Below are positions 17,383 to 26,302 of a stretch of 64,000 nt of DNA, piece by piece (positions within the stretch are counted from its first letter, which is position 1; every line of letters begins with the position of its first letter). This DNA is from an uncultured Pontibacter sp. Lineage in GTDB: Bacteria; Bacteroidota; Bacteroidia; Cytophagales; Hymenobacteraceae. The notes under the pieces were generated by a model. It had not been told where the DNA came from. It made no database searches and saw only the letters and a list, made by a program, of their open reading frames with translations. Location of the stretch: NCBI RefSeq assembly GCF_947495565.1, contig NZ_CANLZM010000003.1, positions 1 to 64,000 on the forward strand. Reading direction: 5' to 3'. Position numbers and translations under genes: made by a program.

Positions 17383-18201
17383 TTATTGCTGTATGCTTAA
17401 AGCACTGTTATTAATGCCGCTTTGTGTTATAGTGGAGTTGTTTTCGTTGCCCACCTGCAACTGCCCCGCATAATTAAAGTCCCCGCTCTGAGAGACTGAA
17501 GCCACATTTAAGTCGCCATACTGCTGGTACTGCTCACTATAGTTATATAAACCATCCTGAGAGGAAGAGATTACGTTTAGAGATCCCACGCCCTGCTCCT
17601 GCAGCGCATAGTTTAACATACCTGACTGGTCGATGCTGGCAGTATTTTCATACGCATCATAATATTGCTGCTGCGATGCTTCATTAAGTATACCATCCTG
17701 TGAGATGGTGGCTTCGTTGCCAGCGCTAAAATCTGTTTGCTCCTGGCCAGCCATGTTGCTTGTGCCGCTTTGGGTAATAGTAGCTGAGTTAGAGATGCTG
17801 TACCAGCTTTGGTACTGCTGCGCATCGTTTCCGCTGCCGGTTTGTGTAATGCTGGCATAGTTATCCAATGAAATTGCATCCTGGCTTTGGTAGGCACTGT
17901 TGCTAGAGCCGGATTGCGTAATATAAGCTTGGTTGCCTATACTATAGCTTTGCTGGCTTTGCTCTGCATAGTTGTTGCTAGATGCTACCTCCTGCACAAT
18001 AACAGCAAGGTTGCCTTCAGATGTACCGTCTATACCGATAGCTTGTGTTTGGTAGGCAATATTATCGCTACCATACTGTGTAACTGCTGCTTCGTTTAAA
18101 TATCCGGACTGATGTACATCTGCAGTGTTGTTTGTGCTTTGTGCAAATGCTGAACCAGCTGCCAAAGCGAGAGCTGTAGTGAATAATAATGGTTTCTTCA
18201 T
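17383..18201 (-). CDS. Curlin-repeat functional amyloid-like secreted protein
   Basis: A 272-residue protein with a signal peptide ending at SAFAQ (residue 21). About ten imperfect repeats of roughly 22 residues follow, each built on QSG..N.A.Q.Q, for example TQSGSSNSAYQSQ, TQTGSGNDAQQYQ and SQSGDFNYAGQLQ. This is the curlin pattern of CsgA/CsgB, whose Gln and Asn ladders stack into amyloid fibres. The whole mature chain is repeat, so it is probably a fibre subunit or nucleator at the cell surface. None of csgC, csgE, csgF or csgG is in the window, so the exporter must lie elsewhere. An AT-rich 340-base region upstream probably holds its control sites. Confidence 0.85.
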   Translation of the reverse strand: MKKPLLFTTALALAAGSAFAQSTNNTADVHQSGYLNEAAVTQYGSDNIAYQTQAIGIDGTSEGNLAVIVQEVASSNNYAEQSQQSYSIGNQAYITQSGSSNSAYQSQDAISLDNYASITQTGSGNDAQQYQSWYSISNSATITQSGTSNMAGQEQTDFSAGNEATISQDGILNEASQQQYYDAYENTASIDQSGMLNYALQEQGVGSLNVISSSQDGLYNYSEQYQQYGDLNVASVSQSGDFNYAGQLQVGNENNSTITQSGINNSALSIQQ

Positions 18202-18542
18202 TTTTACTTGGATATTAGTGAGAGGTTTAAAATGATTTACAAACGCAATATACTAATATTAATTGTAATAGTTACATATCTTAATAGTTTATTATAAATA
18301 AATCATTAAGTAATTGACTTTAATACATACATATATAAGATCACTAGTAAAACATTTTATATATTAGGATTTAATATATATTTATTTGAATAATTGTTAA
18401 AAAAAATCTAATCATTTTTTTTAAGCCTCCGTAAAACACCCAATAATTTAAATTTATTTATAGCTTATATGCTAAAATATAGCAATAGCATCAGCTGCTC
18501 TTCCTGTTTTTAAACTATTTCTAACCATAAACCTTAAACACC
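18202..18542. promoter_or_regulatory. AT-rich divergent intergenic region
   Basis: It separates the leftward curlin-repeat gene from the rightward metalloprotease gene and must hold both promoters. It is strikingly AT-rich (long TATATA and TTTTTT runs between 18240 and 18430), unlike its neighbours. I could not find a clean TAnnTTTG box in either direction, so the exact sites are unresolved. Confidence 0.5.
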
Positions 18543-19340
18543 ATGATTACAAAACGCTTACTACTATTTTCAGCATTGGCAGTTACTCTAGGCCTGACCT
18601 CTTGCCAAAGCGAAGAAGAAGTGATGGCTGATGACCAAGTTTCAGAACAGGTTCTGAAACAAGTTTCCGACTTAGGTTTCAGCAACCATAACGTTATGCG
18701 CGTGGACGGCGGCTATCTGGTAGAAGGAGACATCCTGCTATCGGAAAAGGAGCTGAACTCATTTGCCGAAAGAAAACTGCTGCGCGTAGGGGAGGAAGAG
18801 CAGTACCACACTACTAATCTGGTTGCCGGCCTGCCGCGCGTTATAACCATCTCTATGGATTATGGCTTGCCAAAAACTTATACTGCGGCGCTGGATGAAG
18901 CCATTACCCGTTACAATGCAGAAGGGCTAAAAATAACCTTCAAGCGTGTATCCAGAAATGCCGATATTACTATCCGTAAAGCCTACGGCACTGCACCATA
19001 CCTTGCATCAGCTGGTTTCCCTGTCAACGGCAACCCCCATAACCAGATATTGGTAAATTCCCGTTACATGGGCGTAAGGCCTGATCAAGCATACTTGGCA
19101 ACTATTCTGGCCCATGAGATTGGTCACTGCATCGGCTTTCGCCACACCGATTTTATGAGCAGACAGTACAGCTGCGGTGGAGTTCCGGTAAATGAGGGAG
19201 CCAGTTCAATTGGTGCTGTTCAGGTGCCAGGTACTCCGTCTAACCCAGATCCGAATTCTTGGATGCTGGCCTGCATCGGCACCGGCGACGATCGTCCGTT
19301 TAACGAGAATGACAAGATAGCACTAGACTATTTATATTAA
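18543..19340 (+). CDS. M57-type (HEIGH) metalloprotease lipoprotein, copy 1
   Basis: A 265-residue protein with a lipoprotein signal, LGLTSC (lipid Cys21). An N-terminal segment of about 80 residues ends in GGYLVEGDILL. The catalytic domain holds the full metzincin-like zinc site HEIGHCIGFRH at 191-201, and a possible Met-turn, SWMLACIGTG, at 239-248. This matches the 'dual-action HEIGH metallo-peptidase' (Peptidase_M57) family of Bacteroidota. It is probably an envelope-anchored protease whose N-terminal part may be a propeptide; substrates are unknown. The neighbour at 19843 is a close paralogue, evidence of tandem duplication. Confidence 0.85.
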   Translation: MITKRLLLFSALAVTLGLTSCQSEEEVMADDQVSEQVLKQVSDLGFSNHNVMRVDGGYLVEGDILLSEKELNSFAERKLLRVGEEEQYHTTNLVAGLPRVITISMDYGLPKTYTAALDEAITRYNAEGLKITFKRVSRNADITIRKAYGTAPYLASAGFPVNGNPHNQILVNSRYMGVRPDQAYLATILAHEIGHCIGFRHTDFMSRQYSCGGVPVNEGASSIGAVQVPGTPSNPDPNSWMLACIGTGDDRPFNENDKIALDYLY

Positions 19341-19372
19341 AGAGCCAGGCCTTGTAGACTAAGCTAAGGTGT

Positions 19373-19422
19373 AAAACCAGAGCGGCCCCTGTAGCAACAG
19401 TTACAGGGGCCGCTCTGGTTTT
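19373..19422 (+). terminator. Terminator after metalloprotease copy 1
   Basis: The arms 19373-19393 and 19402-19422 are perfect complements (21 bp) ending in TTTT. The core CGGCCCCTG/CAGGGGCCG is shared with the terminator after copy 2. Confidence 0.85.
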
Positions 19423-19842
19423 ATAAGTAACTAAAGTATAATCTAAAGCTTTGCAAGGCCCATAAAGTGCAGGTACGGAGCATTTGTTCTAAAAATTTAA
19501 TTCCTGTAAATGTTACTTTTAGGATGTTTTACAATGTGTAATTATAGTAAAATATAGTTTTTTGGCACATTTAAGAGTTATAGCCGGATTTATTTTGATG
19601 TTACTTTTATGTTATGTTATTCCTGTTTTAACTAATAAATATGTTTTACTATTGTTAGGCAAGTAGCTGTTCTGAAGTATGATAGGTTTTATTGTATGCC
19701 TGTTTGAGTGTCAGAGGTTATTGTATCCTTGAAAGATTTGGGTTGCTGTTTAAACAACAACCTGCTGTAGGTTACTTCTTGCACTGTTTTGACACCTTAT
19801 ACTTTACTATTCCTATATGTCTAACTTTAAATTATTGAAAAA
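19423..19842. other. AT-rich gap between the tandem metalloproteases
   Basis: No coding frame is seen. The sequence is AT-rich with two AAGTATA/TATACTT copies (near 19435 and 19798). TAACTTTA at 19822-19829, 13 bases before the copy 2 ATG, is one base off a TAnnTTTG -7 box and may be its promoter. Confidence 0.4.
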
Positions 19843-20643
19843 ATGAAAATCAAATACATGTTTATGTGCACAGCCATCGCAGCAGTGCTAGGTTTTTCGT
19901 CTTGCCAGCAAGACGAAGAGATTTCTACTAAAGACGAAGTTTCTGCTCAAACCCTGGAGCAGATTTCTGCTATGGGCTTTAACAACCAGAATGTGCAGCG
20001 TGTAGAGGGTGGTTACCTTGTAGAAGGCGATATTATACTTACAGACAAGCAACTAACCAGCCACTATGACCAAAAGGCGCTGCGTGTTGGTGAGTCGGAG
20101 CAATACCGCACAAACAACCTGGTAAGCGTTGGCACAAGCCGCACAATTGATATTGCGGTTTCTACCAGCTTGCCATCGGCTTATGTAACTGCCGTAGATG
20201 AGATGATACGCCGTTACAATGCCGAAAACCTTAAATTAAAATTCCGTCGTGTGTCTTCCGGGTATGATGTGCTTTTCACAAAAGCGCCAGGCGGAGCTAG
20301 CTACTTGGCTTCTGCAGGTTTCCCATCTGGCGGTAATCCATACAACAAAGTACAGGTAAACTCTAGCTACCTTGGTTCTAACCCAGGAACAAATTACCTG
20401 GCTACCATCCTTGCGCATGAGCTGGGCCATTGCATCGGCTTCCGCCACACAGATTATATGGACAGAAGCTATAGCTGCGGCGGCGCTTACTACAACGAAG
20501 GTGCCAGCTCAGTTGGCGCTGTACATGTACCAGGCACGCCAACCGGTCCAGATGCAACTTCTTGGATGCTGGCTTGTATCGGAACAGGTGTAAACCGTCC
20601 GTTCAACTCAAACGACAGAACAGCATTGAGCTACCTTTACTAA
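19843..20643 (+). CDS. M57-type (HELGH) metalloprotease lipoprotein, copy 2
   Basis: A 266-residue paralogue of the gene at 18543, with the same layout: lipobox LGFSSC (Cys21), propeptide-like segment ending GGYLVEGDIIL, and zinc site HELGHCIGFRH at 192-202. The C-terminus NEGASSVGAVHVPGTP and SWMLACIGTG repeats that of copy 1. Differences are spread along the chain, so the duplication is not recent. A 500-base gap and a terminator separate the copies, so each is expressed alone. This suggests two related surface proteases with separate control. Confidence 0.85.
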   Translation: MKIKYMFMCTAIAAVLGFSSCQQDEEISTKDEVSAQTLEQISAMGFNNQNVQRVEGGYLVEGDIILTDKQLTSHYDQKALRVGESEQYRTNNLVSVGTSRTIDIAVSTSLPSAYVTAVDEMIRRYNAENLKLKFRRVSSGYDVLFTKAPGGASYLASAGFPSGGNPYNKVQVNSSYLGSNPGTNYLATILAHELGHCIGFRHTDYMDRSYSCGGAYYNEGASSVGAVHVPGTPTGPDATSWMLACIGTGVNRPFNSNDRTALSYLY

Positions 20644-20680
20644 GCAATTTTCTCCTTAAAACCTGGTAAAGTATAAGTTA

Positions 20681-20710
20681 CGGCCCCTGCAGCACGCGCT
20701 GCAGGGGCCG
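20681..20710. terminator. Bidirectional terminator, 13-bp stem
   Basis: CGGCCCCTGCAGC (20681-20693) pairs perfectly with 20698-20710 around a 4-base loop. It ends metalloprotease copy 2 and the convergent subtilase gene. AAGTATA copies flank it at about 20669 and 20735. Confidence 0.85.
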
Positions 20711-20730
20711 TTTGCTTTTGCTGCTCTAGG

Positions 20731-23388
20731 TTAAAGTATAAGCAGGCGCGTACTCAGCTTTTCTCCCTTTTCGGTGTAAAGGCGCAGAATATACACGCCA
20801 GCCGACAAGCCGGCGGTAGATAAGGTTTTGATGGTGCCGCTATCAGATGAAGTATAAACAAGCTGGCCCATCAGGTTATAGAGTTGTAACTGAGCTGTGC
20901 CGTTGCCATAGGCTACCACCTGCACGTCCTGGCCGGCAACAACCGGGTTAGGAGCTGCTTGTATAAAATTTTGTGTGGTATACAGCACATCCTCTTCCTG
21001 GCTATAGTATAACTGCGACTGCGTGGTGACACGGGCACGGTAGCGGTTAAGGCCGGGTTTAGGATTTGGATCATGAAATACAAATACCTCCTGATTTGCT
21101 GCGGTTTCGGTGTGCACTGTTTTAAAAGCGCCTTGCTCCCAGCGCTCCAGCGCCACTTCCTGAACTTTATAGTTGGTGCTGATCGAAAGGTCCAGCAAAA
21201 CGGAATCCATGGCTAGCTGCCTCGGTAAAAAATTGCTGATGTAGCATAGCTCCGAATCAGGGTTAAATGTCACTGCCTGGCTTCGTGCGGCGGGTACTTG
21301 CGTTAGTACCGGTGATACTGCAAAGTATGAGGCAACTTCCTGATTACTGGCAAGCACAGCTACGGTGTCAGGGGTGGTAAGCAGTGGCTGCAGGTAATTG
21401 CCTTGTAAAGCATAAAGCTGATAGCTGCTGGCTCCTGCTATGGCAGGCCACTGCAGAAGCAGTTCATTGCCACAGTTCAGCGTGATGGCAGGCTGAGCTT
21501 CAAAAGCAAGTATAAATTCGGGTGAGAGCAGCGTCTGCTTTTCTGTTGTAAGCCTTACCTGTGCTAGTGCAAACGTGTCAGGAGTTACCCAATCGAAGTA
21601 TGGCTGGGCGAGTTCCACCGCGTTAGAAATCAATATCCATTCTTTACTGCCGCTCAATTTATACTCTAGCCTGGCCTTACCCACACCCAGCCCGCTCCAG
21701 CGAAGGCGGTTGCTGCTGCCAGCATGTAAACTACTATATTGATTAGGGTAGGTCCAGGAAATCCCGGAGGTATATTCGTAAGCTATACTGTATGCCTGCG
21801 GTCCATCCGACATGTTATGTCCAGTTATCTGCAGCTCATAAGTTCCTGCTGCAGGAGACTGTAGCGTAACCTGCTCTACATTATTTAAGTGATCAGCCTG
21901 GCGCTTTGCGTATTGGTTCAGGGAATCAGGGTGAGGATGAGGGTTAAGCACCCAGGGTAGCCAGGCATGGCCGGAAGACGTGTGCACCAGGCGCAGGTCC
22001 AGGTCGTTCACCAGTGCAGTTGGTGCATCGGGAGAGGCGGCTGCATCATGCCACACCAGCGTTACTTTCAACTCGTCTGTCTGTACAGGTATTTGCAGGG
22101 TAAATTTGTTTGAGGCGCCGGCAGCTATACTTCCAGAAAAATACCGCTGCTCCTGCGCCGTCTGCACAGCCCCTAGCGCATCTACATTTCCATAGCCGCT
22201 CTTAAAATCCGGGTGCGGGTTTTCTACGTCATCGGCACTGTTTATCAGAATAGCTTTAACAAGAGCCGCAGGAGGAAGCTTATTTTGGTGTTGGGCAGCA
22301 TATACCTGCTGCACCAGCACGCCTACCCCCGATACCACAGCCGCAGCCTCAGAGGTGCCCCCCGTGCCATGTGCCACTAGCTCGGGCTTTATACGTCCGT
22401 CATGAGCGGGGCCAACCGAACTGAGTGCGCCTACGGTTCTATCGCTGTCTAAAGCACCAACACTCAGTGTGTTTTTAGAAGTTTTGAACTGACCTGTTAA
22501 GTTTGCCGCACCGGCTATACCTGCATAGGTGCCGGTTTCTGGAGTTGCGCTGCCGCTGTTCCCCGACGAGAATACGTGTAGCAGTTGCGGGTAAGCCAAC
22601 GCCTGTTCATCATAAGCCATACTTTCGAGGCCATAATAATTCTCCACGCCTACGCCATACGAGTGATTCTGCACGCTTACACCTTGTGCTGTTAGCGCGG
22701 CTGCATCGTCGGGCATCAGGTTTGCAAAGCTGGAGGAAGTAACGGAAACAGCCCGTGCAACACCTGTCGCGTTAGGTGAAGAATTGCCTGCGCCTGCGAT
22801 GACAGTGGCCATGGTAGTAGCGTGTATAGATGTTTCCTCTTCCGGCTCAAGAGCGGGAAGCACACGCCCTTTGAGGTCAATATCAGTTGTGTCGAAATAA
22901 TTCTCCTTGATGGAAACTGCCAGGCCAGCGCCGTTAAGCTCCGTGTAAAGTGCATGCACCGCAGAGATGTTGTTGGCGCTTAAGTCGCTGTCTTTCAACT
23001 CCAGTTCTTCCTGAGCCTGGCGGTTGCCGCGGTCGATATACTTCAGCCAGGGGCACTGCTGCAATTTGGTAAGATCACCTGGCTGCAGGTTGCTTAGCGT
23101 TATACTTTGCGCCACACTTTGCTGATAGTTTGCGTGCGGCAGATGCACTTGCAACCAGCCCTTCAACTTATGTTCATCGGTTGGCAATACGCGCACCTCT
23201 TGTATTTTAGAGGCAGACACCTGTTGCAAAGCGGCGGCGGTTTTACGGAGCGGCGCAGTATTTTGCTGGGCAACTGCCGACGCCGTAATACCGGTTAGTA
23301 GAAGCAATAAGCTAAACCTGGTGGCCCAAAAGCCTTTTTTAAGTATGTTTAAATTAACACACAAAGTATAACGCGCCATAAAATGCAT
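20731..23388 (-). CDS. Subtilisin-like (S8) protease with T9SS sorting domain
   Basis: An 885-residue secreted protein with a signal segment ending near SAVAQ (residue 41), a pro-region, an S8 domain (about 150-400), a P-domain-like or beta-sandwich region and fibronectin-like parts. Catalytic His189 (HATTMAT), Asn277 (SSGNSG) and Ser346 (GTSEAAA) are in place. The usual DTG aspartate is replaced: the aligned stretch is KENYFD, giving Glu162 at that position. The C-terminus (APNPV, LYNLMGQLV, SAGVYILRLYTEKG) is a type A T9SS domain, so it should leave the cell through SprA and be processed by PorU. A start at the fourth codon (23379) is possible. Transcribed alone. Confidence 0.88.
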   Translation of the reverse strand: MHFMARYTLCVNLNILKKGFWATRFSLLLLLTGITASAVAQQNTAPLRKTAAALQQVSASKIQEVRVLPTDEHKLKGWLQVHLPHANYQQSVAQSITLSNLQPGDLTKLQQCPWLKYIDRGNRQAQEELELKDSDLSANNISAVHALYTELNGAGLAVSIKENYFDTTDIDLKGRVLPALEPEEETSIHATTMATVIAGAGNSSPNATGVARAVSVTSSSFANLMPDDAAALTAQGVSVQNHSYGVGVENYYGLESMAYDEQALAYPQLLHVFSSGNSGSATPETGTYAGIAGAANLTGQFKTSKNTLSVGALDSDRTVGALSSVGPAHDGRIKPELVAHGTGGTSEAAAVVSGVGVLVQQVYAAQHQNKLPPAALVKAILINSADDVENPHPDFKSGYGNVDALGAVQTAQEQRYFSGSIAAGASNKFTLQIPVQTDELKVTLVWHDAAASPDAPTALVNDLDLRLVHTSSGHAWLPWVLNPHPHPDSLNQYAKRQADHLNNVEQVTLQSPAAGTYELQITGHNMSDGPQAYSIAYEYTSGISWTYPNQYSSLHAGSSNRLRWSGLGVGKARLEYKLSGSKEWILISNAVELAQPYFDWVTPDTFALAQVRLTTEKQTLLSPEFILAFEAQPAITLNCGNELLLQWPAIAGASSYQLYALQGNYLQPLLTTPDTVAVLASNQEVASYFAVSPVLTQVPAARSQAVTFNPDSELCYISNFLPRQLAMDSVLLDLSISTNYKVQEVALERWEQGAFKTVHTETAANQEVFVFHDPNPKPGLNRYRARVTTQSQLYYSQEEDVLYTTQNFIQAAPNPVVAGQDVQVVAYGNGTAQLQLYNLMGQLVYTSSDSGTIKTLSTAGLSAGVYILRLYTEKGEKLSTRLLIL

Positions 23389-23539
23389 GGTGAGATAAAA
23401 TTGTACGGAAGCTACACAATATGGGCTTAAGAAGCAATAGGTTAGCAGGTAACATTAAATGGAGTATCTAGAAAATTGAGATACTTTTGAGCTCTTATTA
23501 TTCTCCGAAAATTGATAAAAGAAAAAGTCAAGAGACAGG

Positions 23540-24823
23540 TTATTCCATCGTCATCAACGCTTCGGTAAAATCAGTTATCAGATTAAAAACTTCTGAGAAT
23601 TTTGTGAGCGGGAGTTGCCCAGCGTGATCCTGTGGGTTGTGGTAAGCGGCAGTACCGCCCAAAGTATAGAGGAAAAAGGCCGGAACGCCAGCTTCGGAGA
23701 AAGGATAGTGGTCGGAATTGGCGGCTTTACCACGGCTTTTAATCTGGGGCAGGTACTGCTGTTGCTCATTTAGGCGCTGCAGCAGCTGAAACTCCTGCTC
23801 GTGTACTTTGCCGTTCACTACCATTAAGCCCTCGTCGCCGGTGCCCAGCAGATCCAGGTTTAGCAGAAAAGGAATTTGCCTAAGCGGGAAAAGCGGGTTG
23901 CGCACATAATGAGAAGAACCAAGCAGACCAGCCTCTTCGGCAGCAAAGGCAATAAAAGCCATACTATACTTTGGCCGGTTAGTGGGTTGGCTGTAATGTT
24001 GCGCCAATTCCAGCAGCATGGCTGTACCGCTGGCGTTGTCGTTGGCCCCCGGAAAATACAGGCCTTTGCCCTGGCTGCCCAAGTGGTCGTAGTGCGCTGA
24101 AAATACCAGCACAGAATCCGGTTGCTGGCTACCCGGAATATAACCGATCACGTTCTGCGTCTGGTGCTGTGGGTTCAGGTCGGCCTCCACTTTAAAGTAT
24201 ACTTGCTGTGGCTGCTGGGACCATGCGCTTTGTAGTACCTCCAGCACCGGCACCGCCTCCTGCTGTTTTGCTACAGTGGTAAGCAGGTTTTTAGGCTGAA
24301 GTATAATGTGCAGCTTTGTCTGTTGCAGCTGTTGCTGAAAGTGTGCCGGTAACTGCGCCAACCGCTTCTGCTCCTGCTGCGAGTAGACCAGTGCTTTGTT
24401 TGTGAGCTTCTTCTGAAAGAATTTCTGGGCTGCTTCGGCATCTGTAAAAATGAGCGTATCAAGCGGTAGTACTTCGGCATTTCCTGCCCCTGATGCGGAA
24501 GAAGATCTGGCTACGAAATCCTGCCCTGGCACAAGTGTTTTGCCGTTTACCTGCAGCTGCGGTGTTTCCATGATGCGGTTAACAGAGAAGTTGAACTCCT
24601 GGAAGTATGCATCTCCTGCCAAAGGCTGCAGTCCCATCTCCTTAAATCTGTTTTTGATATACTCCGCAGCCTTAAGGTCACCACTAAAAGTGTAGCCGCG
24701 GCCATACATGCTTTCAGAGGTAAGAGTGTCAATAGTTTGGCGTACGCGCGCCATATCCTGTGCCTGCAGCACGACAGGAGTAGCCAGGCACAGGGCAAAG
24801 AATAAAGTATAAAGCTTGTTCAT
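23540..24823 (-). CDS. M28 family zinc aminopeptidase, secreted
   Basis: A 427-residue protein with a signal peptide ending at VVLQAQ (residue 22). It has the full two-zinc M28 set: SAHYDHLG (His), GANDNASG (bridging Asp), AAEEAGLLGS (catalytic and ligand Glu), DLLGTG (Asp) and SDHYPF (His). A PA-like insert lies between residues 100 and 220. M28 enzymes remove N-terminal residues from peptides in the periplasm or outside. It has no T9SS tail. A TATTTTAG box six bases before the ATG is one base off the -7 consensus. Transcribed alone; the substrate is unknown. Confidence 0.88.
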   Translation of the reverse strand: MNKLYTLFFALCLATPVVLQAQDMARVRQTIDTLTSESMYGRGYTFSGDLKAAEYIKNRFKEMGLQPLAGDAYFQEFNFSVNRIMETPQLQVNGKTLVPGQDFVARSSSASGAGNAEVLPLDTLIFTDAEAAQKFFQKKLTNKALVYSQQEQKRLAQLPAHFQQQLQQTKLHIILQPKNLLTTVAKQQEAVPVLEVLQSAWSQQPQQVYFKVEADLNPQHQTQNVIGYIPGSQQPDSVLVFSAHYDHLGSQGKGLYFPGANDNASGTAMLLELAQHYSQPTNRPKYSMAFIAFAAEEAGLLGSSHYVRNPLFPLRQIPFLLNLDLLGTGDEGLMVVNGKVHEQEFQLLQRLNEQQQYLPQIKSRGKAANSDHYPFSEAGVPAFFLYTLGGTAAYHNPQDHAGQLPLTKFSEVFNLITDFTEALMTME

Positions 24824-24849
24824 GTTGCTAAAATAGGAATACGAAGTAT

Positions 24850-25440
24850 AGGTAGTGCAACCACTCGCTCCTCCTTCGCTAAGGAGGGAAGCTTGTTATT
24901 GCCACACCAGAAGCATAAGTTCCATAGTTGCAGTAGTTATCAGCAGAAGTATAAACCCACCCCAGCCCCTCCCTAGAGGGGAATTGCTCGTGAACGATTT
25001 CATTTTCCTGACCATCAGGAGGGGGACTTATAAAAAGCTCCGTTAGCTGCATCATCCAACCACCCCTAACCCCTCCTTGTCTAAGGCGGGGAACTTTCCT
25101 TCACCCCGTCTCGGCCTGGCTTTTTTATCGAGGGCCCTTACCCCAAACAGGGGAGGGAGTTCGGTTCAAGCTCCGTCAGCAGTGGCTATTGAAAACTGAT
25201 CCCAGTCATTCCGTTGAGCGCCTTTGGAGTTTTTCCGGTGACGAGCGACAGCGAGGCATTGCGACGCAGGAGCAAAGGAAAAGGTCCCAGCGCGATGCTG
25301 GAAGACGAGGCCTCCCGGCCTTGAGGGAGCCAAAGCCAGAAATGAAGCAAGCAGGATATAAAGCCTAGGATCAGCAGCAGAAAACAAGTATAGTTTAAGT
25401 CAAAATACAGAAGCAGCGGCTAAGCAAGTAAAAAAAAGAA
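24850..25440. repeat. Mosaic of short palindromic intergenic repeats
   Basis: A 640-base gap with no credible gene. It contains several short palindromes: CTCCTTcgctAAGGAG (24870-24887 region), CCCCTccctagAGGGG (24966-24981), TCCTGaccaTCAGGA (25006-25020) and CCCCTCCTTgtctAAGGcGGGG (25070-25091), plus GGCCTCCC/GGGAGCC near 25310-25330. The phrase AAGCTCCGT[TC]AGC occurs twice (25036 and 25169). This is the look of REP- or MITE-type noncoding repeats. Four AAGTATA copies lie in or near it. Confidence 0.5.
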
Positions 25441-25466
25441 GCAGCCAAGTATAAAACTACCTTCTG

Positions 25467-25844
25467 CTACCAAATATAAATCAGCTTAAACAGCACAATG
25501 CCAAGGAGACAGCCGGATGTGTTAGCCACTACATCAATAATGTCACCTTGGCGGCCATAAATAAAGAAATGCTGCATCAGCTCGATACCTATACCAAAAA
25601 GGGTGCTCGCAAAAAGGCTGAACCGGATAGCGTAGTGGTGCAGTCGGGGAAAGGTAAACTGCTTGGACATTCCCACAATCATCAGGAAGCAAAGCACACA
25701 AAACATGAACACGTGCGCAAAGGAATCGAAAGAGATCAGCTCCCAGATGGAAAGGGAAGAAGGAAGGGAGGTAGAGGGCAGCAGTGTCGTCAGTAGGATC
25801 ACTGCTGCCCAAATAAAAGTGAATAGATTGTAACGTAGTATCAA
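25467..25844 (-). CDS. VanZ-like family membrane protein
   Basis: A 125-residue protein with four hydrophobic segments and the VanZ-like core: DSFAHVFMFCVLCFLM and a GIELMQHF...RQGDIIDVVANTSGCLLG ending. The family name comes from a teicoplanin-resistance accessory gene, but small solo members are widespread and of unknown role; no resistance is implied. The only plausible start is TTG at 25844, since the gene otherwise has no early ATG. It lies 18 bases after gcvH, in the usual gcvH-vanZ order next to sprA in this phylum. Confidence 0.8.
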   Translation of the reverse strand: MILRYNLFTFIWAAVILLTTLLPSTSLPSSLSIWELISFDSFAHVFMFCVLCFLMIVGMSKQFTFPRLHHYAIRFSLFASTLFGIGIELMQHFFIYGRQGDIIDVVANTSGCLLGIVLFKLIYIW

Positions 25845-25862
25845 ACCTATTCTATACTTTAC

Positions 25863-26243
25863 TTATTGGCCGATTACTTCGCGGTAACCCTCAACAGTAA
25901 GCAGTTCTTCAACCTGGCTCGCGTCGTCTATAGACATTTTGATGATCCAGCCATCGCCGTATGGGTCAGAGTTTACCAGCTCCGGGTTGTTCTCCAGCTT
26001 ATCGTTAAACTCCTGCACAGTGCCGCTCAGTGGGCTGAACAGGTCAGAAACAGTCTTTACGGCCTCTACTGTACCGAAAACGTCGTTCTGGCTGATCTGC
26101 TTGTCTACAGTATCAATGTCAACATAAACGATATCGCCAAGCTCGCTTTGAGCAAAGTCAGTGATGCCAACGTAAGCTACATCGCCTTCTACGCGCACCC
26201 ACTCGTGGTCTTTTGTATACTTTAGGTTTTCAGGTAGGTTCAT
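25863..26243 (-). CDS. gcvH: Glycine cleavage system H protein
   Basis: A 126-residue lipoyl carrier protein. The lipoylated lysine is K63 in [16 protein letters not shown], preceded by [17 protein letters not shown], both family hallmarks. It shuttles the aminomethyl group between the P and T proteins of the glycine cleavage system, which are not encoded here, and may also take part in lipoate transfer. It has its own TAnnTTTG box and lies between sprA and the vanZ-like gene. Length is normal. Confidence 0.95.
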   Translation of the reverse strand: MNLPENLKYTKDHEWVRVEGDVAYVGITDFAQSELGDIVYVDIDTVDKQISQNDVFGTVEAVKTVSDLFSPLSGTVQEFNDKLENNPELVNSDPYGDGWIIKMSIDDASQVEELLTVEGYREVIGQ

Positions 26244-26269
26244 GTGATATGTGTTTTTTAATTACTTTT

Positions 26270-26277
26270 CAAAAATA
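26270..26277 (-). promoter_or_regulatory. TAnnTTTG -7 box upstream of gcvH
   Basis: Reads TATTTTTG on the minus strand, 26 bases before the gcvH ATG in the 59-base gap after sprA. No clear -33 box. Confidence 0.4.
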
Positions 26278-26302
26278 CGGCCTTTTTCCGAATGCTAAAA
26301 CT

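Noticed and set aside
17383-18201. Regular repeats that could be mistaken for a CRISPR array
   Set aside because: The repeats are protein-level curlin units with changing DNA and no constant repeat/unique spacer structure; no cas genes are present.
18202-18542. Replication origin or attachment site, because of AT-richness
   Set aside because: No DnaA boxes, iteron-like repeats, integrase gene or tRNA end were seen.
25467-25844. Glycopeptide-resistance vanZ
   Set aside because: Only the generic VanZ-like membrane fold is seen, next to gcvH and sprA, with no van genes.
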